DNA of 64,000 bases from Paenibacillus sp. FSL H8-0048 (GCF_038002825.1 NZ_JBBODF010000001.1:3410001-3474000); one strand, 5' to 3'. Counted from the first letter of the stretch, positions 32,482-41,150 are shown. The notes: generated by a model from the sequence alone, not told the origin. Made by a program: numbers and translations.

Positions 32482-33183
32482 TTACGGCAGATCAATCACC
32501 ATGACCAGTATATTCTCATCAGCCTTCAGCTCCAGCTGCGCTATGTCCTCGATTCTTGCCGAATCGCCCGGCTTCAGCACACCCTCCCCGTTCAGGGTAA
32601 GCTGCCCTTCAACCAGATATACAAAGCTGCGCCGCCCCGGCTCCTGCCGGAAATCCAGCTGCCCGCCCGCTTCGGCCTTCCCCAGATATATCGTCATATC
32701 CTGGGCTATCCCGACAATCTCCTCCGAAGCTTCGGCCGCTACTACCGGAAGCAAGCGTCCTTCAAGCTTGGCCGGATCGAAGCGTCCGGTAGCATAGGAG
32801 GGAGCCGTCCCCCGGACCTTGGGCATGAACCATAGCTGAAGCAGGCGGACCGGCTCAGTGTCCGAAGGGTTATGCTCCGTATGAATCGCGCCGGTCCCTG
32901 CCGACATCCGCTGAATGCCGCCGAAGGATGTCTGCGCAACATTACCGAGGTTATCCTCATGACGAAGCACGCCGGACAGCACAATGGAGACAATCTCCAT
33001 GTCACTGTGCGGGTGGGCGCCGAAGCCTTTTCCCGGAGCGATCGTATCATCGTTACAGACGCGCATCGGCCCGAAGGCCGTGTTATCCGGATCATAGAAA
33101 TCCCCGAAGGAGAAGACATGGCTGCCCTTCAGCCAGCCGTAGTCGAACTGGTGCGCAGACGCAGCAGGGTAGATTGTAATCAA
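32482..33183 (-). CDS. Pirin-family bicupin protein (YhaK/YhhW type)
   Basis: 233-residue protein with the pirin N-terminal cupin. GFGAHPHSDMEIVSIVLSG carries the metal-binding His residues (HPHxDMEI), and MSAGTGAIHTEHNPSD supplies the remaining His/Glu ligands. Members show quercetin 2,3-dioxygenase activity in vitro or act as redox-responsive regulators; the physiological role is open. The start is TTG at 33181-33183, supported by GGAGGCGG seven to eight bases ahead (MITIYPAAS). A hypothetical gene follows 36 bp downstream. Confidence 0.92.
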   Translation of the reverse strand: MITIYPAASAHQFDYGWLKGSHVFSFGDFYDPDNTAFGPMRVCNDDTIAPGKGFGAHPHSDMEIVSIVLSGVLRHEDNLGNVAQTSFGGIQRMSAGTGAIHTEHNPSDTEPVRLLQLWFMPKVRGTAPSYATGRFDPAKLEGRLLPVVAAEASEEIVGIAQDMTIYLGKAEAGGQLDFRQEPGRRSFVYLVEGQLTLNGEGVLKPGDSARIEDIAQLELKADENILVMVIDLP

Positions 33184-33204
33184 TGGAACCGCCTCCTGTG
33201 GTTA

Positions 33205-33780
33205 TTATGAAGTGGTCGATATCTGCAGTTCAGAAACGATGAACCATTTCTTGGACGCAGCATCCTTGAAGTACACCTGAATCATATAGTTCCCCTTGTC
33301 GGTAACCTTATAATTATACGCTGCCGATTTGAACCAGAAGCTGTCCTTCTTCTCTGTAATTGGCTGGTTATCCACAACATCCGTCTTGCCCGCCGGGTCT
33401 GTAATGGTAATTTTCAGATCGGAGATATCTGTTTTGAGATCATCCACCTGCACCAGGGCAGAGAAGGTATTGCTGGTATCCATTCTGACTTTGCCGAAAA
33501 TCTTGCCCTGCTCATCCAGCAGCACCGTGTTCACATTAGGCTTGTAGATCTTGACCGTTCCGGCTGACTCGTCCACGGATACAATCGCCTGCATATTCTC
33601 GGAAAGCTGTTCCACAGGCACATATACCCCACCATCCGAGGATAGTGCTGACTGCTTAAGCAGCATATTATTCACATAGAATGAGAGATCTGTTTTGCCG
33701 GCAGCAGCATACAGCAGGCCTCCTCCCGAGACCATCATCAGGCACATTGTTGAAATCGCCAGCTTGCGCATCTTCCCCAT
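33205..33780 (-). CDS. Secreted stalk-domain (copper amine oxidase N-like) protein
   Basis: 191 residues with an N-terminal signal peptide (KLAISTMCLMMVSGGGLLYA). This is followed by LSFYVNNMLLKQSALSSDGG, VYVPVEQLSENMQA and TVKIYKP, the pattern of the stalk or copper-amine-oxidase-N domain common in Paenibacillus exported proteins. The second half (DLKTDISDLKITITDPAGK, YMIQVYFKD) looks like an Ig-like beta domain. It has no catalytic motif, so a binding or structural role at the cell surface is likely. It resembles the protein at 37335-38027 in general layout only. Confidence 0.75.
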   Translation of the reverse strand: MGKMRKLAISTMCLMMVSGGGLLYAAAGKTDLSFYVNNMLLKQSALSSDGGVYVPVEQLSENMQAIVSVDESAGTVKIYKPNVNTVLLDEQGKIFGKVRMDTSNTFSALVQVDDLKTDISDLKITITDPAGKTDVVDNQPITEKKDSFWFKSAAYNYKVTDKGNYMIQVYFKDAASKKWFIVSELQISTTS

Positions 33781-33851
33781 TATTCCCGTCCCCCTCTATA
33801 ATGTCCTATGCTGTTTATACCCTTCAGGCAGCAAGGAGTTGCTGTGAATTG

Positions 33852-33902
33852 TAAAATAAAACCGGCTGTACGTTTTTCCTGAGGAAAAGGCACAGCCGGT
33901 CA
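33852..33902 (-). terminator. Intrinsic terminator of ppaC
   Basis: On the minus strand ACCGGCTGT pairs with ACAGCCGGT (33892-33900 with 33861-33869), with an inner TTTTCC/GGAAAA extension, followed by TTTATTTT. It lies about 45 bp after the stop. Confidence 0.85.
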
Positions 33903-33943
33903 CGGGACAACCTTCTTGCTCCGGGTACACCCGGAAGCAGCAA

Positions 33944-34876
33944 TTACAGCTTGGCGATCGTCTCAGTAAGCACCGGTACAATCTGTGATTTACGGGACAC
34001 TACACCCTTCAGCACAGCCTTGTTATCATCCAGCTTCACATTGTAAGCCTGCTCAACAGCGCCTGCTACACGGCCCAGGGCAAGACCCACGGAATCGTTG
34101 TTCAGGATATCGGTAACCACGAACAGGAACAGATCCAGTCCCTTGTCATCAATAATCGCGGTAAGCGCTGCTTCCAGCTCCGGCTGCTTGGACAGGACAT
34201 CATTCACATCCACAGCGTTAACCTGGGCAATCTCCACCTTATATTCACCCATCTTGAATTCCTTGGCATCCAGAGAGATCAGCTGGGCAATGCTCTTGTC
34301 GCTCAGGTCTGCACCGGCTTTGAGCATGTCCAGGCCATAGCTTTCAGCATCAACACCGGCAATGACCGCCAGCTCACGCGCAGCAGCCACATCCTGCTCT
34401 GTGCAGGTCGGCGATTTGAACAGCAAGGAATCGGAAATGATAGCGGACAGCATCAGACCGGCGATGTTCTTAGGAATGGCCACGCCATTCTCTTTGTACA
34501 GCTTGTTCAGAATGGTAGCTGTACAGCCTACCGGCTCAGCCCGGTAATACAGCGGATAGGCGGTCTCGAAGTTCGCAATCCGGTGATGATCAATAACCTC
34601 AACCACACGGACCTGATCGATATCATTCGCACTTTGCTGGCGTTCATTGTGGTCAACCAGAATCACTTGTTCAGCTTCGGCGGCTACATTCTCCACCAGG
34701 CGCGGCGCTTCTACCCCGAAGTGATCGAGGGCGAACTGAGTCTCTCCGCTGATGTCTCCAAGACGGACCGGCTCGGCATCCCAGCCCAGTTCCTTCTTCA
34801 GTGCCGCATAAGCAATAGCTGAGCAGATCGTATCTGTATCCGGGTTTTTGTGACCAAAGATCAAAGTTTTTGTCAT
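33944..34876 (-). CDS. ppaC: Manganese-dependent inorganic pyrophosphatase (family II)
   Basis: Cytosolic DHH-family enzyme of 310 residues that hydrolyses pyrophosphate. Metal ligands are visible in [10 protein letters not shown] (His, Asp, Asp), VILVDHNER (the DHN motif) and [11 protein letters not shown] (DHH). The C-terminal DHHA2 domain ends [16 protein letters not shown] with the substrate-binding SRKKQ-like motif. AAGGAGATTGG precedes the ATG at 34874-34876 ([10 protein letters not shown]); upstream in-frame codons are not supported. It has its own terminator. Confidence 0.97.
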   Translation of the reverse strand: MTKTLIFGHKNPDTDTICSAIAYAALKKELGWDAEPVRLGDISGETQFALDHFGVEAPRLVENVAAEAEQVILVDHNERQQSANDIDQVRVVEVIDHHRIANFETAYPLYYRAEPVGCTATILNKLYKENGVAIPKNIAGLMLSAIISDSLLFKSPTCTEQDVAAARELAVIAGVDAESYGLDMLKAGADLSDKSIAQLISLDAKEFKMGEYKVEIAQVNAVDVNDVLSKQPELEAALTAIIDDKGLDLFLFVVTDILNNDSVGLALGRVAGAVEQAYNVKLDDNKAVLKGVVSRKSQIVPVLTETIAKL

Positions 34877-34963
34877 TTCCAATCTCCTTACTATGTTTTT
34901 GTGAGAATAATATACCATACATTGATAGAAACCTGCCAGAGACCTGTAAATATCCGGCCCCGG

Positions 34964-35800
34964 TTAACTCCTGGTATGCTCCTGCACTATCTGTACAGCT
35001 TGTCCACGTTTCGTCTTCGGCAGCGTCTCAGGCGCATCCTCCCCGTATAATGGCTCGTTATCCGAGAACAGATCCGGGTTCTCTCTGAGCATATCACTCA
35101 GGATACGCGTAGTCTCTACCGTGCCGCAGAGCATAACCGCCGCATCACCGAAGCTGCCCCTGCGCAGCGCTCCGCCGTCCTCCAGCACGGATTCCACCTT
35201 CCAAAAATGCTGCGACCAGGACAGTCCGCAGTGTCTGCGTGAAGGCACCGCAATCTCCTCCCCTTCCGGCGTCACCGTATAGAGCGCCTCATGCCCGTCC
35301 GTCATCCGGCCGGGAATATCCACCCACTCCTCAATGCCGTGAATGAACGTATTCCTCCGCAGATCCACACCGAGCAGCATAATCTCCGCTTCCCGGTCCA
35401 GCAGCTTGCCGTAGACCGAGCCGCGCGCACAAGGCGTGTCCCAGCGCTCATCTCCGGCTGTGAATACCGCCCCATCCCTGCCCAAAGCCGCCACCGAATG
35501 TGTGGGATGCCAGGAACGGATCACGCCCGGCCGCTTCCGGAACAGCTCCGGCAGAATGCCCACGCAGACGGGCGACTCCAGCACAGAGAAGCGCGGATTC
35601 AGCCCGTTGATATAAGACCAGGTATGGGTAGGCAGGACCAGCAGCCCCTCCTTCATATATTCTGAGAGGACATCCAGTACGGTATCTGCTCCCCCTTCCA
35701 CTTCACCGATGCTTTTGAGCGAGGAATGGACCAGCAGTGTCCCCCGCGGATCAATCCCCATTCTCTCCAGCTGCTTCATCAGACTTGATCTGGTGTGCAT
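34964..35800 (-). CDS. AAC(3)/FrbF-family N-acetyltransferase-like protein
   Basis: 278 residues, related to the antibiotic N-acetyltransferase family that uses acetyl-CoA. Motifs are GTLLVHSSLKSIGEVEGGAD, LLVLPTHTWSYI, WHPTHSVAALG and LLGVDLRRNTFIHGIEEW (family catalytic His/Glu region). Members acetylate aminoglycosides, but many environmental ones act on other amines, so resistance cannot be claimed. AGGGGG lies ahead of the ATG at 35798-35800 (MHTRSSLMKQ); the upstream frame lacks a site. Monocistronic. Confidence 0.88.
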   Translation of the reverse strand: MHTRSSLMKQLERMGIDPRGTLLVHSSLKSIGEVEGGADTVLDVLSEYMKEGLLVLPTHTWSYINGLNPRFSVLESPVCVGILPELFRKRPGVIRSWHPTHSVAALGRDGAVFTAGDERWDTPCARGSVYGKLLDREAEIMLLGVDLRRNTFIHGIEEWVDIPGRMTDGHEALYTVTPEGEEIAVPSRRHCGLSWSQHFWKVESVLEDGGALRRGSFGDAAVMLCGTVETTRILSDMLRENPDLFSDNEPLYGEDAPETLPKTKRGQAVQIVQEHTRS

Positions 35801-35965
35801 GATTCCCCCTGCTTTCCTGAATAATAAATACCGTCCTTGAAATACTCCTTGCAAAATTACTCATTAACTATTAAAATTATAGTAACTTAATATTAATAAG
35901 TAATTTCTTTATATAACAAACCAAGTTATATAAGAAACACTAAAGAAATTAACAAAAAGCAAAAA

Positions 35966-36143
35966 GAAGCGGAGGGGAGATTTGGAACTGTAGGAGCGGA
36001 AGCGTTCGCCTGAAAGCTTTCCGCAGGAAAGCTCGCTTCGAAAGCATATGCTGTATTTGGATTTCTACCGCGAAGAGCGGTTCTAATCAGGAAATCCTAA
36101 TACAACAGCGACCGGAAGTCCAAATGTTCACCGCAGTGACGAC
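35966..36143 (+). repeat. Structured interspersed element, copy 2 (about 178 nt)
   Basis: Plus-strand counterpart of 5714-5890 with matching order of elements: outer stem ATTTGGA/TCCAAAT (35980-35986 and 36119-36125), hairpin AGCTTTCC/GGAAAGCT, stem GTATTTGGATTTC/GAAATCCTAATAC (one mismatch) and inner CCGC/GCGG. Sequence flanking the element is AT-rich. It lies 68 bp ahead of the dioxygenase gene in sense orientation. The remaining gap (35801-35965, 36144-36211) shows nothing else. Confidence 0.82.
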
Positions 36144-36211
36144 CTAGCTTCTAGTTCAACTCTTAAGTGTGTCTTATATAACAACCAACCCATATCTCAG
36201 GAGGTATTCCC

Positions 36212-37195
36212 ATGAGTTTAACACTAAAAGGACTACACCATGTATCCGCCATTACCGCCAAAGCGCCGGAAAACTACAAATTCTATACCGAAGTGCTCGG
36301 ACTCCGCTTGATTAAAAAGACCGTCAACCAGGATGACGTATCCGTCTATCACCTGTTCTACGGGGATGAGACCGGGAATCCCGGCACGGAGCTTACCTTC
36401 TTCGAGCTGCCTAACGCAGGGCGCAACCGCGACGGCAACAACAGCATCTCCGCACTCTCCCTGCGTGTTCCCGGGGATGATGCCCTGCTCTTCTGGACAC
36501 AGCGCTTCACCGTATTCGGTGTAGAGCATGAGGAAATCACCGAACGCGGCGGCCGCAAGACGCTGGCCTTCACCGACCATGAGGGCCAGCGCCTAATCCT
36601 CGTCTCGGATGAGCATAACGAGGGTATGCCCGGCGGCAAGCCGTGGGCCAAGAGCCCGGTTCCTGCCGAGTATGCCATTGTTGGACTGGGACCGGCACAT
36701 CTGACCGTCGAGACCGCTGAGCATACAGCCCTGATTCTGGAGGACCTGCTCGGCTTCCGCCGCGCAGGCAGTTATCCTTCACCGGTGGCGGGCCAGCCGG
36801 ATATTATCGTGTTCGAGACCGGTGAAGGCGGCTCCGGCACGGAGATCCATCTGGAGGAACGCAGCGATCTTCCGCAGGAGCGCCTGGGACGGGGCGGCGT
36901 GCATCATGTAGCCTTCCGCGTCGATAACGAAGAGGAGCTGAAGCAGTGGATTGAACGCATCCGCAGCGTACAGCTCCCGAACTCGGGCTTTGTAGACCGC
37001 TTCTACTTCCGCTCCCTGTACTTCCGCGAGCCGAACGGGATTCTGTTCGAGCTGGCAACGGACGGGCCGGGATTCGCCACGGATGAGGAGGTCGAACATC
37101 TGGGCGAGGCGCTGGCCCTGCCGCCGTTCCTGGAAGCAAAGCGCGAACAGATTGAGGCCCACCTGAAGCCGCTGGATACCCGTCCGCAGGCCTAA
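36212..37195 (+). CDS. Ring-cleaving extradiol dioxygenase of the MhqO/MhqA type
   Basis: 327 residues in two glyoxalase/VOC modules. The first has GLHHVSAITAKAPENYKFY (metal His) and LGLRLIKKTVNQDD; the second has GGVHHVAFRVDNEEELKQW (metal His) and FREPNGILFELATDGPGF (metal Glu). MhqO-like proteins open hydroquinone or catechol rings and protect against quinone and thiol-reactive stress in firmicutes. AGGAGG precedes the ATG at 36212, and the gene ends in its own terminator. A neighbouring regulator such as MhqR is absent here. Confidence 0.92.
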   Translation: MSLTLKGLHHVSAITAKAPENYKFYTEVLGLRLIKKTVNQDDVSVYHLFYGDETGNPGTELTFFELPNAGRNRDGNNSISALSLRVPGDDALLFWTQRFTVFGVEHEEITERGGRKTLAFTDHEGQRLILVSDEHNEGMPGGKPWAKSPVPAEYAIVGLGPAHLTVETAEHTALILEDLLGFRRAGSYPSPVAGQPDIIVFETGEGGSGTEIHLEERSDLPQERLGRGGVHHVAFRVDNEEELKQWIERIRSVQLPNSGFVDRFYFRSLYFREPNGILFELATDGPGFATDEEVEHLGEALALPPFLEAKREQIEAHLKPLDTRPQA

Positions 37196-37251
37196 TGTTA
37201 TTAGCGCTTGTGAATTAATTCCGATGAATTAGTTCAGATGAACTGCACATG

Positions 37252-37290
37252 AAGAAACTCCGGATGTTTTACAAGCCGGAGTTTCTTTTT
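37252..37290 (+). terminator. Intrinsic terminator
   Basis: GAAACTCCGG pairs with CCGGAGTTTC, then TTTTT; it follows the dioxygenase gene by about 57 bp. Confidence 0.9.
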
Positions 37291-37334
37291 AGGTTAGCCA
37301 AGCCTGCATAACAGCTTAACTCTACACGCTCAGA

Positions 37335-38027
37335 TTAGCTTTCCGACCAGGTGATCGTGAACAGATTGAAGCCGGGCCGGGCTGTGGAGGCTTTCCCTGT
37401 AATGGATACAGGGCTTGTCCCGCCGAGTCTGCCCGAAATTTTGACATTGCTGGCCGATACCGACTCGGAGGCATTACCCAGACCTTTAATCCGCGCATAT
37501 TCACTGTACACGAAGCCCATGATCTCCAGTGTCTCCTGCGTTGAATATGTGAACGCCACCTTCTTCAGGCCGTTAGCATCCGTATCTAAGGTGATCGCAA
37601 TTAAGGCATCCTGGGGAATCGGAAAATCCTTAGGCAGATTAACCGGTCTTGCTGTTCCCTCCACTACTGGAGCAGGAGTTGCATTCCCTCCGCCGGCAGA
37701 GGTTCCCGGAGCAGGAGTCGGAGCAGGAATATTTGCGCTGCCTTCTCCAATTCTCACTTTATAGTTGACCGAGTCATAATTGATAGGGACCTTCAGCACC
37801 GTGGCGATCGATTGGACCGGCAGGTAGGTGAGACCTTCGTAGGTGATCGGTGTCAGGGTTTTGCCATTGCCATCCTTCATCCAAAAAGGATTACCATCCA
37901 CCACAATACCCAGACTATGGTTCAGATAAGCCTTGATCTGCTGCAGCTTGGTGCCCGCATACACCCCTGCCGAGCCTGTTACCGTCATGCCGGTAACCAC
38001 TGCGGCAATCAGCCATTTTTTTCTCAT
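37335..38027 (-). CDS. Secreted stalk-domain protein with Pro/Ala/Gly linker
   Basis: 230 residues. The signal peptide is WLIAAVVTGMTVTGSAGVYA. The stalk-type N-terminal domain (VDGNPFWMKDGNGK, YLPVQSIATVLKVPINYD) is followed by a low-complexity PAPTPAPGTSAGGGNATPAP linker. A C-terminal domain with ITLDTDANGLKKVAFTYST and RPGFNLFTITWSES resembles nothing I can name. GGAGAGG stands ahead of the ATG at 38025-38027. Exported and probably surface-associated; the role is unknown. Confidence 0.75.
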   Translation of the reverse strand: MRKKWLIAAVVTGMTVTGSAGVYAGTKLQQIKAYLNHSLGIVVDGNPFWMKDGNGKTLTPITYEGLTYLPVQSIATVLKVPINYDSVNYKVRIGEGSANIPAPTPAPGTSAGGGNATPAPVVEGTARPVNLPKDFPIPQDALIAITLDTDANGLKKVAFTYSTQETLEIMGFVYSEYARIKGLGNASESVSASNVKISGRLGGTSPVSITGKASTARPGFNLFTITWSES

Positions 38028-38132
38028 AATATCCTCTCCCGTATGTTGTTGTTAAAAAAGTATGGACTTAGCGTCCTTATATATTTAACACGGAAGCGAA
38101 ACTTTCAACCTGCCTGCCGCCTTTTATTCCGC

Positions 38133-38822
38133 TTACGCGCGGTTCACGATCTCCACCAGCTCGTCCAGACTGCGGATTTCATAGGTAGGCACGATCTCAG
38201 GATCACCGGGCTTACCCAGCGGATTGAACCAGCACGTATCGATGCCGTAATTGTTCCCGCCGCGGATATCCGAGGTCAGGGAGTCCCCGACGATCAGCAC
38301 CTTGCGTCTGTCGGACAGCTTAAGCCTCTCAAAAGTATAATCAAAAATCCCCGCCTCCGGCTTCTGATAGCCTGTCTCCTCCGATACAATCACCGCCTCG
38401 AATACCTCACTAAGCGGGGAACCCTTAATCCGGGCATGCTGCACATCACTGATACCGTTCGTGATCACGGCCAGCCTGCACCCGGCAAGCTCGCTGCAGA
38501 GCTCGGCGGCCCCCTGAATCAGGAAGGTGCCTTCCCCGAGGAAGCGCAGGTACGCTTCACTGAATTCCTCCGGCTTGAACGCGAGCTGTCGGGCAGTAAA
38601 CAGGCGGTTGAACCTTTCCACCCGCAGGGCGGCAGAGGTGATTAAGCCTTGCTCGAAATCCTTCCATAAGGCATGGTTAATCTCCTGATAGCTGGCCGCA
38701 TACTCCTGCGCGCCTGCCGGCAGCCCGAAGTGGGCGAAGGCATGGCTCAAGGCGTGACTCTCGGCCATTCCATAATCGAACAGTGTATCATCGGCATCAA
38801 ATAAGATACATTCGTATTTCAT
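38133..38822 (-). CDS. yjjG: HAD-superfamily pyrimidine nucleotidase, YjjG type
   Basis: 229-residue HAD hydrolase. Motif I is ILFDADDTLFDY (nucleophile Asp and general acid Asp), motif II is AVITNGISD, motif III Lys is in GYQKPEAGIFDY and motif IV is IVGDSLTSDIRGG. YjjG enzymes dephosphorylate noncanonical pyrimidine nucleotides and so clean the nucleotide pool. GGAGGACAAG precedes the ATG at 38820-38822; the frame open to 38918 is not needed. It is divergent from the TagO-like gene with 85 bp between. Confidence 0.93.
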   Translation of the reverse strand: MKYECILFDADDTLFDYGMAESHALSHAFAHFGLPAGAQEYAASYQEINHALWKDFEQGLITSAALRVERFNRLFTARQLAFKPEEFSEAYLRFLGEGTFLIQGAAELCSELAGCRLAVITNGISDVQHARIKGSPLSEVFEAVIVSEETGYQKPEAGIFDYTFERLKLSDRRKVLIVGDSLTSDIRGGNNYGIDTCWFNPLGKPGDPEIVPTYEIRSLDELVEIVNRA

Positions 38823-38907
38823 CTTGTCCTCCATCTCGCTTATGTAGTTCGACAACATATGTCCTTCTGCGATATAATCTGGGTTAGGCCTTAAAAAAAT
38901 CAACGGG

Positions 38908-39876
38908 GTGATTGTCATTTTATACGGTTTAGCTTTTCTCGTGTCATTTTTTATCGTTTATCTGCTGATTCCTCCTCTGGGCAGGCTGGCTTTCCGGCTG
39001 GATTTCGTAGACAGGCCGAGGGTAGATGTTGAACGCAAAATCCATAGGGAGCCCATCCCGCTAACCGCAAGCTATGCCATTTTCGTAGGTTTTTTCATTA
39101 CATATCTGCTCTTCGCACGTGAATTCACCCTGGAGACGCTCGCCCTGTTCATTGGCGGTGTGCTTCTGCTGACCATAGGAACCATAGATGACTGGTACAA
39201 AACCAAAGGCAAGGATTTCCCGGCTCTGCCCAAATTCATCGTACAGATTGCCGCCGCCGTTCTGGTGTTCTTTTCCGGCAATGCGTTTACCGGCTTCATT
39301 AATCCGTTCTCAGGTGATTATATCTCACTACCGTTCATTTTGCAGTTCCTGCTGACGATCATCTGGATCTTCGGCGTGACTACGGTCATTAATTTCTCGG
39401 ACGGCATGGACGGTCTGGCCGGCGGATTGACAGCGATCTCGGCAGTTACCCTGTTCGTAGTCGCACTCACGATGGGCCAATCTACTTCTGCCTTTATGGC
39501 AATTTCGCTGATCGGGGTTACGCTGGCGTATTTGCGCTTCAACAAGGCTCCGGCCAAAATCTTCATGGGCGATGCCGGCGCCACCTTCCTCGGCTTCATT
39601 CTGGCGGTGATTGCGCTGGATGGCGCCTTCAAGCAGGCCACGGTATTGTCGCTGTTCATTCCGATTCTCGCGCTTGGCGTGCCGATCTTCGACAATATTT
39701 TTGTCGTCATCAGACGCTTCCTGAAGGGACAAGCCATCTATCAGGCGGATGCCACTCAGGTTCATTACCGCCTACTCAAGGCGGGTCTGAACCAGAAACA
39801 GGTGGTCGGCGTGCTCTATCTGGCCAGCGTTTGCCTCTCCCTGTCATCCATTATCCTGCTGCTGATCCAGACGTAG
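38908..39876 (+). CDS. tagO: TagO/WecA-like undecaprenyl-phosphate GlcNAc-1-phosphate transferase
   Basis: Integral membrane enzyme of 322 residues in the MraY/WecA superfamily that starts wall teichoic acid or other glycans on undecaprenyl phosphate. It has about ten helices and cytoplasmic motifs TIGTIDDWYKTKGK (DD), VINFSDGMDGLAGGL (NxxDGxDGL) and FMGDAGATFLGF, plus the C-terminal loop RRFLKGQAIYQADATQVHYR with the HxxR-type ending. The first codon is taken as GTG at 38908, but the ribosome site is weak there (AACGGG), so the start is uncertain. It has a good terminator and could supply primer for the TagA-like enzyme at 8886. Confidence 0.9.
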   Translation: MIVILYGLAFLVSFFIVYLLIPPLGRLAFRLDFVDRPRVDVERKIHREPIPLTASYAIFVGFFITYLLFAREFTLETLALFIGGVLLLTIGTIDDWYKTKGKDFPALPKFIVQIAAAVLVFFSGNAFTGFINPFSGDYISLPFILQFLLTIIWIFGVTTVINFSDGMDGLAGGLTAISAVTLFVVALTMGQSTSAFMAISLIGVTLAYLRFNKAPAKIFMGDAGATFLGFILAVIALDGAFKQATVLSLFIPILALGVPIFDNIFVVIRRFLKGQAIYQADATQVHYRLLKAGLNQKQVVGVLYLASVCLSLSSIILLLIQT

Positions 39877-39898
39877 GCAGGCTGCTATTGCTATTATG

Positions 39899-39950
39899 AA
39901 AAGGGCTGTTCCCAAAAGTCATGAAATGACTGATGGGGACAGCCTTTTTG
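39899..39950 (+). terminator. Intrinsic terminator
   Basis: AAGGGCTGTTCCC pairs with GGGGACAGCCTT across an inner GTCATG/AAATGAC loop and is followed by TTTTGG, about 25 bp after the stop of the TagO-like gene. Confidence 0.85.
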
Positions 39951-40004
39951 GTTTGGAATCTTTGAGCAGGATCAAGGCGAGCGCTTGGGTGGACGCTCCG
40001 CGAA

Positions 40005-40110
40005 CGGAACGATGTTACAATCGCTGTTGCCTCCAGATTTTATTTATTTCCCTAATCGGTAAAAATCCGGAGACAAAGGCGACCGCTATCGCTTTTCCGC
40101 ATTCGTTCCG
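40005..40110 (-). repeat. Diverged relative of the structured interspersed element
   Basis: Outer arms CGGAACGATG (40005-40014) and CATTCGTTCCG (40100-40110) pair with one bulge, and TTG-CTCC-GATTTT pairs with AAAATC-GGAG-CAA inside. On the minus strand GGATTTTTACCG and GGCAACAGCG correspond to GGATTTCTACCG and ACAACAGCG of the copy at 35966. The rest has diverged. It sits between convergent genes, so it is not in a 5' leader. Confidence 0.5.
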
Positions 40111-40181
40111 TCCTCTCCGCTGTTTAAGCGGGATGCGATTTAAAACCACAAACCCGGCTACACCCTTTACCCTCGCAGTAT

Positions 40182-40414
40182 CTTGTATTCGGTTTTTCAC
40201 ATACATTTGGTCCACGGCCCCCTGTACTGGCAGAATGTATGCTGTTTTTCGCATACATTCGGGCCACAGCCCCCTGCGCTGGTGCATTGTATGCTGTTTT
40301 TCGCATACATTTCGTCCACGGCCCCCTGTACTGGCATAATGTATGCTGTTTTTAGCATACATTTAGTCCGCGCACCCTTATACTCCCCTATTGTGTTCGG
40401 TTTTCAGCATACAT
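40182..40414 (+). repeat. Tandem hairpin array, 52-bp period, 5 units
   Basis: Units begin at 40182, 40234, 40286, 40338 and 40390, exactly 52 bp apart. The three central ones have TGTATGC-8 nt-GCATACA; the outer two have decayed arms. The linker (cacggccccctgtactggc) differs from that of the array at 15327, while the hairpin and the period are kept. It lies in the gap between the convergent TagO-like and mug genes. Confidence 0.9.
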
Positions 40415-40433
40415 CGATAACACGCGCCCGGCC

Positions 40434-40955
40434 TCAAACCTCCTGATCCCCCGTGAAGTCACTCAGCTGCGAGTAGATGCCGATGATCTCCGGCATTGGC
40501 ATGCGGACCAGGCCGCTGGAGGATGGGGCGACGAACTCCCGGACTCCGTCCACCACCGGAGCAACGCCTTCCTGGAAGCCCCAGGCAGCTGTACTTCTAC
40601 GGCTGAACTCTGTATACACGCCCTTGCCGACAAAGCAGGCAATCTCGGGGCGGTATTCCTCCAGCTTGGCCCGCAGAAGCTCACGGCCCTTGGCGTACTC
40701 CTCCCGGGTAATATCTTCAGCGCCTACGGTGGGGCGGGCGACGATGTTGGTGAAGCCGTACCCCAGCTTCAGCAGCTCCCCGTCCTCGGAGGCCTCATAT
40801 AACCGCGGCGTCAGCCCGGACTTATGCAGTATGCGCCAGAAGTTATTGCGCGGATTGGCATAATGATGACCCAGCTCGCCGGAGCGGATGCTGGGATTGA
40901 ATCCGATGAAGACAATCTGGAGTCCGTGATCCAGATGATCCCGTATCTCTTCCAT
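40434..40955 (-). CDS. mug: Mismatch-specific (G:T/U) DNA glycosylase, Mug/TDG type
   Basis: 173-residue DNA repair enzyme of the uracil-DNA glycosylase superfamily, excising U or T from mismatches with G. The active-site motif GFNPSIRSGELGHHYANP includes the catalytic Asn and is followed by RNNFWRILHKSGL. The DNA-intercalation motif near the C-terminus reads VAPSSSGLVRMPMPE. AAGGAGGAACG precedes the ATG at 40953-40955. A hexanucleotide microsatellite lies about 110 bp upstream of this start. Confidence 0.95.
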   Translation of the reverse strand: MEEIRDHLDHGLQIVFIGFNPSIRSGELGHHYANPRNNFWRILHKSGLTPRLYEASEDGELLKLGYGFTNIVARPTVGAEDITREEYAKGRELLRAKLEEYRPEIACFVGKGVYTEFSRRSTAAWGFQEGVAPVVDGVREFVAPSSSGLVRMPMPEIIGIYSQLSDFTGDQEV

Positions 40956-41062
40956 GTTCGTTCCTCCTTACACTGGCCGCATTATTTTGCAGCCCTAATC
41001 TAATATACCCATGCTTCGGACTCAGGTACACCTGAAGTAGAAGCAGAGGACATAACACTGCA

Positions 41063-41150
41063 CTAAGGCACTAGCACTAACACTAACACTAACACTAACA
41101 CTAACACTAACACTAGCACTAACACTAACACTAACACTAACACTAGCACC
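41063..41150 (+). repeat. Hexanucleotide microsatellite (CACTAA/CACTAG)n
   Basis: About 14 consecutive hexamers of CACTAA with occasional CACTAG, then a looser continuation (GGCACTGG-like) to about 41185. It is intergenic: about 110 bp upstream of mug and about 130 bp after the ABC permease. The frames crossing it encode simple Val-Leu or Ser-Val repeats and have no ribosome site, so it is not called as coding. Confidence 0.92.

Noticed and set aside
34964..35800. Calling this gene an aminoglycoside resistance determinant
   Set aside because: The fold is right, but family members act on many amines and there is no resistance context, so only the family is given.
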